Notes: generated by a model not told the origin, from the sequence alone. A stretch of DNA of 11,631 nucleotides from an uncultured Lachnospiraceae bacterium (GCA_934371475.1 CAKRNX010000063.1:1-11631); one strand, 5' to 3'; positions 1 through 7,164 are shown, counted from the stretch's first letter. Translations and numbers: made by a program.

Positions 1-506
1 CACATGAAATGGTCGCTTCCATGAAAAAGAGTGAGCTGAAAACCTTCCTGATTGAGAAAGCAGAGAAGGCATACGAGGCCAAAGAGGCTGAGTTTCCCAA
101 TCCGGAGCAGATGCGTGAGCTGGAGCGGGTAATCCTGCTGAAGGTGATCGACCGTAAGTGGATGGATCATATCGACGATATGGATCAGCTGCGTCAGGGT
201 ATCGGACTGTCCGCATATGGACAGAAGGATCCGCTGGTTGAGTATAAGATGAACGGATATGAGATGTTCAATGCCATGACCGAGGCGATTCAGGAAGATA
301 CACTGAAGATGCTGTATCATGTAAAGGTAGAGCAGAAGGTAGAGCGTGAAGAGGTTGCCAAGGTAACAGGTACCAACAAAGACGTATCTGTTGTTAAGGA
401 ACCCAAAAAGCGCGCAGAAGCCAAGATCTACCCGAATGATCCGTGCCCGTGCGGAAGCGGAAAGAAATATAAACAGTGCTGCGGACGCAAAGTGCTGGGT
501 AAATAA
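1..506 (+). CDS. secA: Preprotein translocase ATPase SecA, C-terminal part (5' end outside window)
   Basis: SecA is the cytoplasmic ATPase that pushes unfolded preproteins through the SecYEG channel. Only the last ~168 codons are present; the reading frame is open from base 3, so the gene starts upstream. The helical scaffold is recognisable from the segment reading LERVILLKVIDRKWMDHID, followed by DMDQLRQGIGLSAYGQKDPL, the very conserved intramolecular regulator/scaffold region. A charged linker follows. The protein ends in a SEC-C motif with the pattern C-P-C-G-S-G then K-Q-C-C, which binds one zinc ion and in many bacteria contacts SecB or the ribosome. The stop is TAA at 504-506. The gene is followed by a repeat-containing gap and then prfB; the secA-prfB order is common in Bacillota. 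Identity is essentially certain for this fragment. Confidence 0.97.
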   Translation, partial: HEMVASMKKSELKTFLIEKAEKAYEAKEAEFPNPEQMRELERVILLKVIDRKWMDHIDDMDQLRQGIGLSAYGQKDPLVEYKMNGYEMFNAMTEAIQEDTLKMLYHVKVEQKVEREEVAKVTGTNKDVSVVKEPKKRAEAKIYPNDPCPCGSGKKYKQCCGRKVLGK

Positions 507-511
507 TAAAA

Positions 512-610
512 AGGCAGGAGCCGCTGATGCGTGCTGTGAGTTAGTAATTCGCAACGGACACCGGCGGCTTTTGCGCACTTTGCAGCAAGAATGCCAGGGT
601 ATTTCTGAAC
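512..610 (+). repeat. Structured intergenic repeat, copy 1 (module B plus 5' stem)
   Basis: The 151-base gap between secA and prfB holds a folded element. AGCCGC (519-524) pairs with GCGGCT (564-569), followed by four T; this could serve as a weak secA terminator. Next comes module B at 581-609, with a small hairpin AATGC (590-594) / GTATT (599-603). The same layout recurs at 10741-10826: TGCGTG, then AACGG, a closing GC stem, TTTGCAGCA and the AATGCC hairpin. The shared order indicates a repeat family and not only a terminator. No ORF is convincing here. Confidence 0.6.
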
Positions 611-642
611 GAATGATAGGAATTAGAATATTTATTTTATGA

Positions 643-650
643 AAGAGGGT
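643..650 (+). promoter_or_regulatory. Ribosome-binding site of prfB, supporting a TTG start
   Basis: The purine-rich AGAGGGTG lies 7 bases before TTG 658-660. No in-frame ATG exists nearby (the ATG at 639 is out of frame), so this site fixes the unusual start codon. Confidence 0.6.
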
Positions 651-657
651 GAAACTT

Positions 658-1786
658 TTGGTTGAACTAGATGAATTCAAGGCAATTTTAAACAGCTATA
701 CAAAACCATTAGTGGAAGTGAGGGATTCACTTTGACCTGGTAAACAAAGAACAGCGTATCCAGGAACTAGAACGCGAGATGGAAGCGCCGGGGTTCTGGG
801 ACAATCCTGAGAAATCCCAGGAGTCCATGAAAACGCTGGCAGGTCTGAAGGACGATGTTCACACATACAAACAGCTGAAAGATCAGTATGACGAGGTAGA
901 GCTTCTGCTGGAGATGGGGTATGAGGAGAACGATCCGGCAGTGATACCGGAGATTCAGGAGACACTGGATTCATTTCGGAGCACATTTGATGCGATCAGG
1001 ATCCGTACGCTGCTGTCAGGAGAATATGATAAAGATAATGCGATTGTGACACTTCACGCAGGTGCCGGCGGCACAGAGTCCTGTGACTGGGCATCCATGC
1101 TGTATCGGATGTATTGTAAATGGGCGGATAAAAAAGGATTTCAGGTGGAGGTGCTCGACTATCTGGATGGCGACGAAGCTGGGATCAAGGCAGTGACCTT
1201 CCAGGTAAATGGGGAGAATGCCTTCGGTTATCTGAAATCAGAAAGAGGTGTACACCGTCTGGTGCGTATCTCACCGTTTAATGCGGCGGGCAAGCGTCAG
1301 ACTTCCTTTGTCAGCTGTGATGTCATGCCTGATATTGAGGAAGATCTGGATGTGGAAGTAAAAGATGAAGATATCAGGATTGATACGTACCGTTCCAGCG
1401 GTGCCGGCGGACAGCATATTAACAAGACATCTTCCGCAATCCGTATTACCCACTTCCCTACAGGAATTGTGGTGCAGTGTCAGAATGAGCGTTCTCAGCA
1501 TATGAATAAAGACAAAGCGATGCAGATGCTGAAAGCAAAGCTGTATATGCTCAAACAGCAGGAGAATAAGGAAAAAGAATCGGACATCAGAGGCGAGGTT
1601 AAGGAGATCGGATGGGGCAGTCAGATCCGTTCCTACGTATTCCAGCCGTATACCATGGTGAAAGATCACAGGACAAACGCGGAGACAGGAAATGTGGACA
1701 GCGTGATGGACGGAAATATTGATCTGTTTATCAATGCTTATCTGAAATGGCTGACTCTTGGGACAGATGAGAACGGGCAGTCATAA
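658..1786 (+). CDS. prfB: Peptide chain release factor 2, expressed through a programmed +1 frameshift
   Basis: RF2 reads UGA and UAA stop codons and triggers peptide release on the ribosome. The first 25 codons run in one frame from TTG 658 to CTT 730-732 and then meet TGA 733-735. Skipping T733 continues as GAC 734, the conserved CTT-TGA-C recoding site by which RF2 controls its own level. The joined product is 375 residues, normal for RF2. In this numbering the stop-recognition tripeptide SPF falls at 205-207 and the catalytic GGQ at 250-252, the same positions as in E. coli RF2. Residue 246 is Ser. The N-terminal segment (VELDEFKAIL...) is RF2-like, supporting the TTG start. An automatic caller may start the gene at ATG 779 and lose about 40 residues. 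A 38-base gap separates it from the SPFH gene. Confidence 0.96.
721..736 (+). promoter_or_regulatory. RF2 autoregulatory +1 frameshift site
   Basis: AGGG (721-724) acts as the candidate internal Shine-Dalgarno, followed by ATTCA and the slippery CTT TGA C (730-736). When RF2 is scarce, slow reading of UGA allows the CTT-decoding tRNA to slip to TTT and translation continues in the +1 frame. In E. coli the purine run is only 3 bases from CTT; here it is 5, or more if aligned strictly to the anti-SD. Confidence 0.93.
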
Positions 1787-1824
1787 TGAAAGCGGCTGTG
1801 CAGAATAAGAAACGGAGGTAGCGT

Positions 1825-3021
1825 ATGGGAATTATCAGAGCGGCAGTACAGACGGTAACAGGTGCGCTGGGCGACCAGTGGAAAGAAGTTGTTGAGCCGG
1901 AAGGAATGGGCGATCAGACTGTGTTTGTGAAGGGCGTCGTGAAAAAAAACGGCGGCGGACGGGGCAGCAAGGATGTGATTTCCAACGGTTCCGTGATCCA
2001 TGTATATGACAATCAGTTCATGCTGCTGGTAGACGGCGGCAAGATTGTGGATTACACGGCAGAACCGGGATATTTCATTGTGGATAATTCTTCCATGCCG
2101 TCCATGTTCAATGGAGAGATCGGAGACAGTCTGAAAGAGGCTTTCAACCGTTTTAAGTTTGGCGGAACTACGCCTCTGTCTCAGCAGGTATATTACATTA
2201 ATCTGCAGGAGATCAAGGGGATTAAGTTCGGAACAAGAAATCCCATCAATTATTTTGATAATTTTTACAATTCTGAGCTGTTTTTGAGAGCTCACGGAAC
2301 TTATTCAATAAAAGTTACCAATCCGTTGCTGTTTTATGCGGAAGCGGTTCCACGGGATGCGGTAGAAGTTGATATTAATGATATCAATGAGCAGTATCTG
2401 GCAGAGTTTATGGAAGCACTGCAGACTTCGATCAATCAGATGTCCGCTGACGGCGTACGCATTTCCTACGTGGCGTCCAAGAGCCGTGAGCTGTCAAAAT
2501 ATATGGCGGATACATTGGATGAGGACTGGAAAAAGATGCGCGGTATGGAGATCATCTCAGTAGCCCTGGCTAGTATCTCCTATGATGAAGAGTCTCAGAA
2601 ACTGATCAATATGAGAAATCAGGGAGCCATGATGGGGGATCCCATGATCCGCGAGGGCTATATGCAGAGCGCAGTAGCCAGAGGACTGGAGGCGGCCGGA
2701 TCCAATGCGAACGGCAGTGCGGCCGGTTATATGGGCATGGGTTTTGGCATGCAGGCAGCGGGCGCAGCGATGGGAGCAGCCAGTGCGGCCAATATGCAGC
2801 AGATGAATATGAATCAGATGAACCAGAGTATGCAGGCACAGCCTCAGAATTATCAGCAGGCAGCGGGCGGAAGTACGTGGACGTGCGGCTGCGGCGCGGT
2901 AAATACAGGTAAATTCTGTTCAGAATGTGGGAGCCCGAAACCGTCCGGCAGCTGGACGTGCAGCTGCGGTTCGGTGAATACAGGCAAGTTCTGTTCAGAG
3001 TGCGGCAAACCGAGAGGATAG
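1825..3021 (+). CDS. SPFH-domain protein with two C-terminal zinc ribbons (YdjI-like)
   Basis: A 398-residue protein. The N-terminal ~280 residues match the SPFH (prohibitin/flotillin-like) family called virion core protein/YdjI type; there is no signal peptide or obvious membrane helix. A flexible stretch rich in Gly, Ala, Met, Asn and Gln follows (about 290-350). Two near-identical zinc ribbons close the protein: Cys 354/356/365/368 and Cys 379/381/390/393, exactly 25 residues apart. The start is set by CGGAGG (1813-1818) before ATG 1825. In B. subtilis, YdjI is a scaffold that with YdjG and YdjH places the stress protein PspA at the membrane; that is family knowledge. The two following genes here resemble those partners. 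The exact role in this organism is inference. Confidence 0.85.
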   Translation: MGIIRAAVQTVTGALGDQWKEVVEPEGMGDQTVFVKGVVKKNGGGRGSKDVISNGSVIHVYDNQFMLLVDGGKIVDYTAEPGYFIVDNSSMPSMFNGEIGDSLKEAFNRFKFGGTTPLSQQVYYINLQEIKGIKFGTRNPINYFDNFYNSELFLRAHGTYSIKVTNPLLFYAEAVPRDAVEVDINDINEQYLAEFMEALQTSINQMSADGVRISYVASKSRELSKYMADTLDEDWKKMRGMEIISVALASISYDEESQKLINMRNQGAMMGDPMIREGYMQSAVARGLEAAGSNANGSAAGYMGMGFGMQAAGAAMGAASAANMQQMNMNQMNQSMQAQPQNYQQAAGGSTWTCGCGAVNTGKFCSECGSPKPSGSWTCSCGSVNTGKFCSECGKPRG

Positions 3022-3035
3022 TCAGGATAAAAGCG

Positions 3036-3072
3036 CGGGAGAGCCGGGAGAGATCCCGACACTCCCGTTTTT
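3036..3072 (+). terminator. Terminator-like nested hairpin between the SPFH and zinc-ribbon genes
   Basis: CGGGAG (3036-3041) pairs with CTCCCG (3062-3067). Inside it CGGGA (3045-3049) pairs with TCCCG (3054-3058) over a GAGA loop. Five T follow at 3068-3072. It sits in an 86-base gap inside what is otherwise a co-directional cluster, so it may give partial read-through and set the SPFH protein above its partners. Confidence 0.6.
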
Positions 3073-3107
3073 GCTTATCTGATTTTGTTTTTAAAGGGAG
3101 GCAAGAG

Positions 3108-4211
3108 ATGGCGGTTATTACATATAAATGTCCGAACTGCGGAGGAGATCTCCGTTTTGATCCGGCAACACAGAGATACAAATGCGAATACTGCGGATCT
3201 GATTTTTCGCAGGAAGAGCTGGAACAGATGAACCCCACAGAAGGGCAGGAGCAGAAGGCAGAGGATTTTGCCCAGACAGGGGCGCGGAAACCAGACGGCG
3301 GCCAGAGTGCGGACGGTATAGAAAGAGACAGTGCCGGGGAGGAGGCAGTAGTCTATTCCTGTCCAAGCTGCGGGGCAGAGATTGTGACGGATGCAACGAC
3401 CGCGGCTACGTTCTGCTATTACTGTCACAATCCGGTTGTGCTTTCAGGCAGACTTTCCGGTGAGTATCTCCCGGATCAGATTATTCCGTTTCTGATTGAT
3501 AAAGAATCAGCGGTCGAGCAGTTCATGACTTATGTGAAGAAGAAAAAATTTGTGCCGAAGGCGTTTTTTAATGAAGATCAGATTGAGAAGCTGAGTGGAG
3601 TTTATTATCCGTACTGGATCTATGACTGCCAGACAGAGGGCAGAGTCTGCGGTGAAGCGACCAAGGTGCAAACCTGGCAGACGGGAGATACAGAATACGT
3701 GAAGACTAGATATTTCCATGTGGAGCGGGAAGGTCAGGTAAAACTGAAAAATATCACCAAAAATGCCTTGAAAAAAGCAGATAATGTGCTGGCAGAGGGG
3801 GTACTGCCCTATCGTCTGAAAGAGAAACAGCCGTTTTCAATGGGATATCTGTCAGGATTCCTGGCAGAAAAGAGGGATATTGAAAAAAAATCGCTTGAGC
3901 CGGAAGTGCGGGATGAGGTGAAGGATTATGCACAGAGGATCCTTCGGGACAGTATCAATGGATATCACTCTGTGACGCTTGATTCCAAACAGGTAGATAT
4001 GGAAAAAGAAAACTGGTCGTATCTGCTGCTGCCGGTATGGGTGCTGACCTATGCTTCACGAGGAGGAAGTGTGTATTACTATACAATGAACGGACAGACC
4101 GGGAAAATCTGCGGAAAACTTCCGGTAGATTACGGCAGGCTGATTGCTTTTGCAGGCATTGTGAGTGTTATAGTCATGTTTGTGCTGTTGTGGATTGCCT
4201 ATATGATCTGA
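3108..4211 (+). CDS. Tandem zinc-ribbon protein with a C-terminal membrane helix (YdjG-like)
   Basis: A 367-residue protein of the TFIIB-zinc-ribbon-like family. Two CxxC...CxxC ribbons are visible: Cys 8/11/26/29 and Cys 85/88/103/106, separated by an acidic, Gln-rich linker. A mixed domain follows (about 115-340) with aromatic segments such as GVYYPYWIYDC. The chain ends in a hydrophobic stretch, about 345-367, that reads as one transmembrane helix, so the bulk is probably cytoplasmic. GGGAGG (3096-3101) before ATG 3108 selects this start; the longer frame back to 2925 overlaps the SPFH gene and lacks such a site. The TPM gene begins 14 bases downstream, indicating co-translation. B. subtilis YdjG has the same general design and recruits YdjI; equivalence here rests on domain order and neighbours. 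Confidence 0.8.
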   Translation: MAVITYKCPNCGGDLRFDPATQRYKCEYCGSDFSQEELEQMNPTEGQEQKAEDFAQTGARKPDGGQSADGIERDSAGEEAVVYSCPSCGAEIVTDATTAATFCYYCHNPVVLSGRLSGEYLPDQIIPFLIDKESAVEQFMTYVKKKKFVPKAFFNEDQIEKLSGVYYPYWIYDCQTEGRVCGEATKVQTWQTGDTEYVKTRYFHVEREGQVKLKNITKNALKKADNVLAEGVLPYRLKEKQPFSMGYLSGFLAEKRDIEKKSLEPEVRDEVKDYAQRILRDSINGYHSVTLDSKQVDMEKENWSYLLLPVWVLTYASRGGSVYYYTMNGQTGKICGKLPVDYGRLIAFAGIVSVIVMFVLLWIAYMI

Positions 4212-4225
4212 GAGGAGGGGAGATA

Positions 4226-5095
4226 ATGAAAAAAGTGTGGAATATGCTGGCAGCAATGTGCCTGACGGCAGCCATTTCTTCAGGAATGTATGGCGTATAT
4301 GCGTGGGCAGAGACGGAGACAGAAACCGCATCGGGAACCGGACAGGTGATTTTGGAAGACCGGGCAGACCTGCTTTCTGATCAGGAGGAGGCCGGTCTGC
4401 TGGAACAGGCACAGCAGATGGCGGAGGACAGCGGATTCGCATTTATGCTGATTACCACAGATGATGCTGAGGGAAAAGATGCCATAACTTATGCGGAAGA
4501 TTATTACATGGCTCATGAGACGACCCTGGATGGAGCAGTATATCTGATTGACATGGATAATCGTGAGATCTATCTGGCTACTTCTGGTGAGATGAGATTC
4601 TATCTGAATGATGATCGATGGAATACGATTTTGGATGATATGTATGACTGTGTCACAGAAGAAGATTATGAAGGTGCGTTCACGGTTGCGCTCTCAGATA
4701 CGGCGGAATATCTGAGCGACGGCGTGGAGGCCGGGACGTATACGGTAGATGAAAATACCGGTGAGAGGGAGTATTATCAGGGGTATGTGGAACCGAAGGC
4801 TGTTACTGCCGGAGAGGCAGTGCTTGCGCTGCTGATCAGTATCGTCTGCGGAGGCGCTGTATTAGGTATTGTGCTGGGCAAATATCGGCTGCATTTTAAA
4901 CCTGCAGCCTATGATTATCGGGATAAGGATAATTACAGCCTGAAGTTAAAGAAAGAACGGGATGTGTTTTTGCATGAAACAGTAGTGACCAGGCAGATCC
5001 ATCATGACAATGATTCCTCAGGAGACGGTCCGTCTTCTACAGTACACAGCGGCTCGGACGGAAATTCTTTCGGCGGTGGAGGAAGAAGTTTCTAA
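4226..5095 (+). CDS. TPM-domain membrane protein (YdjH-like)
   Basis: A 289-residue protein. Residues 1-28 form a signal peptide with a good AWA/ET cleavage site. Residues ~41-175 match the TPM domain (TLP18.3/Psb32/MOLO-1 family), starting with ILEDRADLLS and containing DGAVYLIDMDNREIYLATSG. A second hydrophobic segment (about 198-218) is a membrane anchor, followed by a basic then Ser/Gly-rich cytoplasmic tail ending GGGGRSF, typical of this family. The domain would therefore face outside. GGAGGGG (4214-4220) precedes ATG 4226, 14 bases after the previous stop. B. subtilis YdjH has this layout and acts with YdjG at the membrane; TPM domains elsewhere have reported phosphatase or chaperone roles, neither demonstrable here. 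Confidence 0.85.
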   Translation: MKKVWNMLAAMCLTAAISSGMYGVYAWAETETETASGTGQVILEDRADLLSDQEEAGLLEQAQQMAEDSGFAFMLITTDDAEGKDAITYAEDYYMAHETTLDGAVYLIDMDNREIYLATSGEMRFYLNDDRWNTILDDMYDCVTEEDYEGAFTVALSDTAEYLSDGVEAGTYTVDENTGEREYYQGYVEPKAVTAGEAVLALLISIVCGGAVLGIVLGKYRLHFKPAAYDYRDKDNYSLKLKKERDVFLHETVVTRQIHHDNDSSGDGPSSTVHSGSDGNSFGGGGRSF

Positions 5096-5141
5096 AAAAC
5101 TTCAATCAGTTGCATATTCGGAAAAAATGTGATAACATCTT

Positions 5142-5171
5142 TTGAGTAATTACAAATGTATTTCTGATAAA
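5142..5171 (+). promoter_or_regulatory. Possible promoter of the HTH-ACT gene
   Basis: TTGAGT (5142-5147) and GATAAA (5166-5171) are 18 bases apart and just upstream of the ribosome-binding site. The match is imperfect. TTGCAT (5110-5115) with GATAAC (5131-5136) is a weaker alternative with a 15-base spacer. Confidence 0.3.
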
Positions 5172-5193
5172 GACAATACGGAAAGGGAAAGAG

Positions 5194-5637
5194 ATGTCAG
5201 AGAAAACGCAGTATTTTGTGGTAAAACAGAAGGCTGTGCCGGAGGTGCTTCTGAGAGTAGTAGAGGCGAAACGACTGCTGGATACCAAAAAAGCGGTGAC
5301 TGTGCAGGAGGCTGCCGATCAGGTCGGGATCAGCAGGAGTTCATTTTATAAGTATAAGGACGATATTTTTCCGTTCCATGAGAATGCAAAGGGAAAAACT
5401 ATCACGTTTGTGATCCAGATGAACGATGAACCCGGACTGCTTTCGGATGTGCTGAAGGTGGTGGCGGAGCACAGAGCCAACATTCTTACGATTCATCAGA
5501 GTATTCCCATCAATGGCATGGCATCTACTACGCTGAGCGTGGAGGTGCTTCCGACAACCGGGAATGTGTCAGATATGATAGATATGATTGAGAATAAAAG
5601 CGGAGTACAGCATCTGAAAATACTCGGCGGCGACTGA
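5194..5637 (+). CDS. HTH-ACT domain protein, UPF0735 / PheB type
   Basis: A 147-residue protein, the usual length of the UPF0735 family. Residues ~36-60 (VTVQEAADQVGISRSSFYKY) form a helix-turn-helix. Residues ~69-145 are an ACT domain, with the typical ligand-loop segment MNDEPGLLSDVLKVVAEHRANI. ACT domains bind amino acids, so a role in sensing an amino acid and controlling its pathway is plausible; in related Bacillota this family sits beside homoserine dehydrogenase or phenylalanine genes. Here it precedes an ApgM-like gene proposed to be a homoserine kinase, which fits threonine metabolism. AAAGGGAAAGAG lies just before ATG 5194. The effector and DNA target are unknown, and the protein may regulate an enzyme directly. 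Confidence 0.88.
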   Translation: MSEKTQYFVVKQKAVPEVLLRVVEAKRLLDTKKAVTVQEAADQVGISRSSFYKYKDDIFPFHENAKGKTITFVIQMNDEPGLLSDVLKVVAEHRANILTIHQSIPINGMASTTLSVEVLPTTGNVSDMIDMIENKSGVQHLKILGGD

Positions 5638-5649
5638 GAATGACGGACG

Positions 5650-5708
5650 CATCCGCACTCCGTTTCAGTCGGGGCAAGTCCATTGTCCCCCCGGATAATG
5701 TGTGTGCA
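5650..5708 (-). repeat. Structured intergenic repeat, inverted module D
   Basis: Read on the minus strand this gap matches the 3' module of the 11462-11631 repeat: a CATTATCC/GGACAATG hairpin, a short linker ending in TTGC, then GAAACGGAGTG. On the plus strand the hairpin is CATTGTCC (5681-5688) with GGATAATG (5693-5700). It lies in the 99-base space between the HTH-ACT gene and the ApgM-like gene, and does not look like a terminator (no T run). Confidence 0.6.
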
Positions 5709-5736
5709 AATTCAGGAAAGGGAAGGATACAGAAGG

Positions 5737-6936
5737 ATGAAATATATTGTAGTACTGGGAGACGGCATGGCAGATGAGCCAATCGAGAGCCTGGGCGGAA
5801 AGACGCCTCTGGAATATGCAGATACCCCGATGATGGATCTGCTGGCGGGACAGTCTGAGATCGGACTGCTCCATACGATACCGGAAGGGATGAAGCCGGG
5901 CAGTGATACGGCGAATCTGTCGGTGATCGGATACGATCCGAAGATTTATTATACGGGAAGATCTCCGCTGGAGGCGCTGAGTATTGGCGTTCCTATGGAG
6001 GCAGATGACGTGGCGTTCCGATGCAATCTGGTGACGCTCTCCGAGGAAGAACCGTACGAACAGAAGCATCTGATTGACCATAGCTCAGGAGAGATCAGTA
6101 CGGAGGATGCAGCTGTACTGCTGGAGGCATTGCAGAAGGAATTTACAAGCGAAGCATATCAGCTGTATCTGGGCACCAGCTACCGGCATTGCCTGATCTG
6201 GAAACACGGTCAGGTGGTTAATCTGGCGGCGCCCCATGACCATCTGACGGAAGTGGTAGGTCCCTGGATGCCGCAGGATGCAGCGTTGCGTAGGATGCAG
6301 GAGAGAAGCTATGAGATCCTTTCTTCCCATCCGATCAATCTGGCCAGAAAAGCAAGGGGAGAAAATCCCGCTAACAGCTGTTGGTTCTGGGGTGCGGGTA
6401 CCAAACCGGCACTGACATCTTTTGAAGAGAATTATCACAAAAAAGGCGTTATGATTTCAGCAGTGGATTTGCTCAAGGGCATTGCGGTGGGTGCAGGAAT
6501 GAAAAATATCAATGTAGAAGGAGCCAACGGAGGGCTGAACACCAATTACGAAGGCAAAGCCAAGGCAGCTGTCCGCGCGCTTCTTGAAGATGGATATGAT
6601 TTTGCTTATATCCATGTGGAAGCTCCGGATGAGATGGGACACCAGGGAAGCGTAGAGCGCAAGGTGAAGGCGATCGAAAACCTGGATCAGAGAGTGATTC
6701 GGATTGTAAAGGAAGAGATGGATCAGTCCGGTGAGGAATATCGTCTGCTTGTGCTCCCAGATCATCCGACGCCGATCCGTGTCCGTACCCATACGTCAGA
6801 TCCTGTACCGTATCTGCTCTATGACAGTACTGACTGCCAGACACATCAGTGGCATTACAATGAGCGGGAAGCAGCGTCCAGCGGAAACGACAGAGGAAAA
6901 GGCTGCGAGATGATGAGATATTTGCTGAGAGAATAG
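5737..6936 (+). CDS. ApgM-family phosphoglycerate mutase-like protein, probable homoserine kinase
   Basis: A 399-residue member of the alkaline phosphatase superfamily, archaeal-type cofactor-independent phosphoglycerate mutase branch. Metal-site motifs are visible: GDGMAD (8-13), GSDTANLS with candidate nucleophile Ser56 (55-62), HVEAPDEMGHQG (293-304) and PDHPTP...THTSDP (341-355). A bacterial subgroup of this branch is annotated as a proposed homoserine kinase (TIGR02535), replacing ThrB in Bacteroides and some Clostridia; homoserine would be phosphorylated for threonine synthesis. The HTH-ACT gene next door supports that reading, but true mutase activity cannot be excluded from sequence. 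ATG 5737 follows a purine-rich AAAGGGAAGG and begins the first beta strand; an earlier in-frame ATG (5683) lies in repeat DNA and is rejected. Confidence 0.82.
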   Translation: MKYIVVLGDGMADEPIESLGGKTPLEYADTPMMDLLAGQSEIGLLHTIPEGMKPGSDTANLSVIGYDPKIYYTGRSPLEALSIGVPMEADDVAFRCNLVTLSEEEPYEQKHLIDHSSGEISTEDAAVLLEALQKEFTSEAYQLYLGTSYRHCLIWKHGQVVNLAAPHDHLTEVVGPWMPQDAALRRMQERSYEILSSHPINLARKARGENPANSCWFWGAGTKPALTSFEENYHKKGVMISAVDLLKGIAVGAGMKNINVEGANGGLNTNYEGKAKAAVRALLEDGYDFAYIHVEAPDEMGHQGSVERKVKAIENLDQRVIRIVKEEMDQSGEEYRLLVLPDHPTPIRVRTHTSDPVPYLLYDSTDCQTHQWHYNEREAASSGNDRGKGCEMMRYLLRE

Positions 6937-6990
6937 ATCAGATGTGAGATGACTCCCACCTCACAGCAAGAATGCCGGGGCATTTTTGAA
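6937..6990 (+). repeat. Structured intergenic repeat, modules A+B
   Basis: The repeat begins directly after the TAG stop of the ApgM-like gene. Module A (ATCAGATGTGAGATGACTCC) folds through TGTGAG (6943-6948) with CTCACA (6960-6965). Module B follows, with the hairpin AATGC (6971-6975) / GCATT (6980-6984) and ending TTTGAA. Module A matches 7224, 9486 and 11462; module B matches 581, 7252 and 10788. Confidence 0.65.
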
Positions 6991-7025
6991 TGTAAACAGG
7001 GCAGCCCCTTAAAAGTGATGGTTAT

Positions 7026-7056
7026 AAAAAGCAGGTTCTTCGCGACCTGCTTTTTT
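7026..7056 (+). terminator. Rho-independent terminator after the ApgM-like gene
   Basis: AAAAAGCAGGT (7026-7036) pairs over 11 bases with ACCTGCTTTTT (7045-7055), loop of 8, followed by T-rich DNA. The GC core is GCAGGT/ACCTGC. The A run opposite the T run means it could also work on the minus strand, although no minus-strand gene ends here. Confidence 0.9.
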
Positions 7057-7061
7057 GTTTC

Positions 7062-7116
7062 ACAGGAAATTGCGCCCTGCCGAAACGGAGTGTAGGCTGC
7101 GCAGTTCGCAGAGAGG
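7062..7116 (+). repeat. Structured intergenic repeat, module D fragment
   Basis: CCGAAACGGAGTGTAG (7080-7095) matches CCGGAACGGAGTGTAG at 11597-11612 with one difference, and the minus-strand copy near 5654-5666. The tail with TTCGCAGAGAGG resembles CTCGCAGAGAAGAGG at 9598-9612. It is separated from modules A+B at 6937 by the terminator, so the terminator may lie inside a larger element. Confidence 0.5.
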
Positions 7117-7135
7117 AATTATATGCTGAAAAAAC

Positions 7136-7164
7136 TTGTATAAAAAGAAGATTTCAGATATACT
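7136..7164 (+). promoter_or_regulatory. Probable promoter of tex
   Basis: TTGTAT (7136-7141) and TATACT (7159-7164) are separated by exactly 17 bases; the -10 has 5 of 6 consensus bases, the -35 only 3 of 6. It lies after the upstream terminator. Transcription from here would give a leader of about 140 bases before the tex start. Confidence 0.5.

Noticed and set aside
581..609. Module B hairpin as an intrinsic terminator
   Set aside because: The stem is short (5-6 pairs) with at most a few T and is often directly upstream of a gene start.
779..1786. prfB starting at ATG 779 as a complete gene
   Set aside because: The frame continues upstream to the CTT-TGA-C site and the RF2-like N-terminus from TTG 658; the GGQ and SPF positions match E. 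coli only with the frameshifted start.
1738..2295. Minus-strand open frame of 185 codons opposite prfB/SPFH
   Set aside because: It is the antisense shadow of two well supported genes, with no start signal or family resemblance.
5085..5103. GAAGTTT/AAACTTC hairpin over the stop of the TPM gene as a terminator
   Set aside because: The stem is AT-rich, overlaps coding sequence and lacks a T run.
5683..5736. Upstream start for the ApgM-like gene at ATG 5683
   Set aside because: The extra residues are encoded by the inverted repeat, and a better ribosome-binding site precedes ATG 5737, where the conserved beta strand begins.
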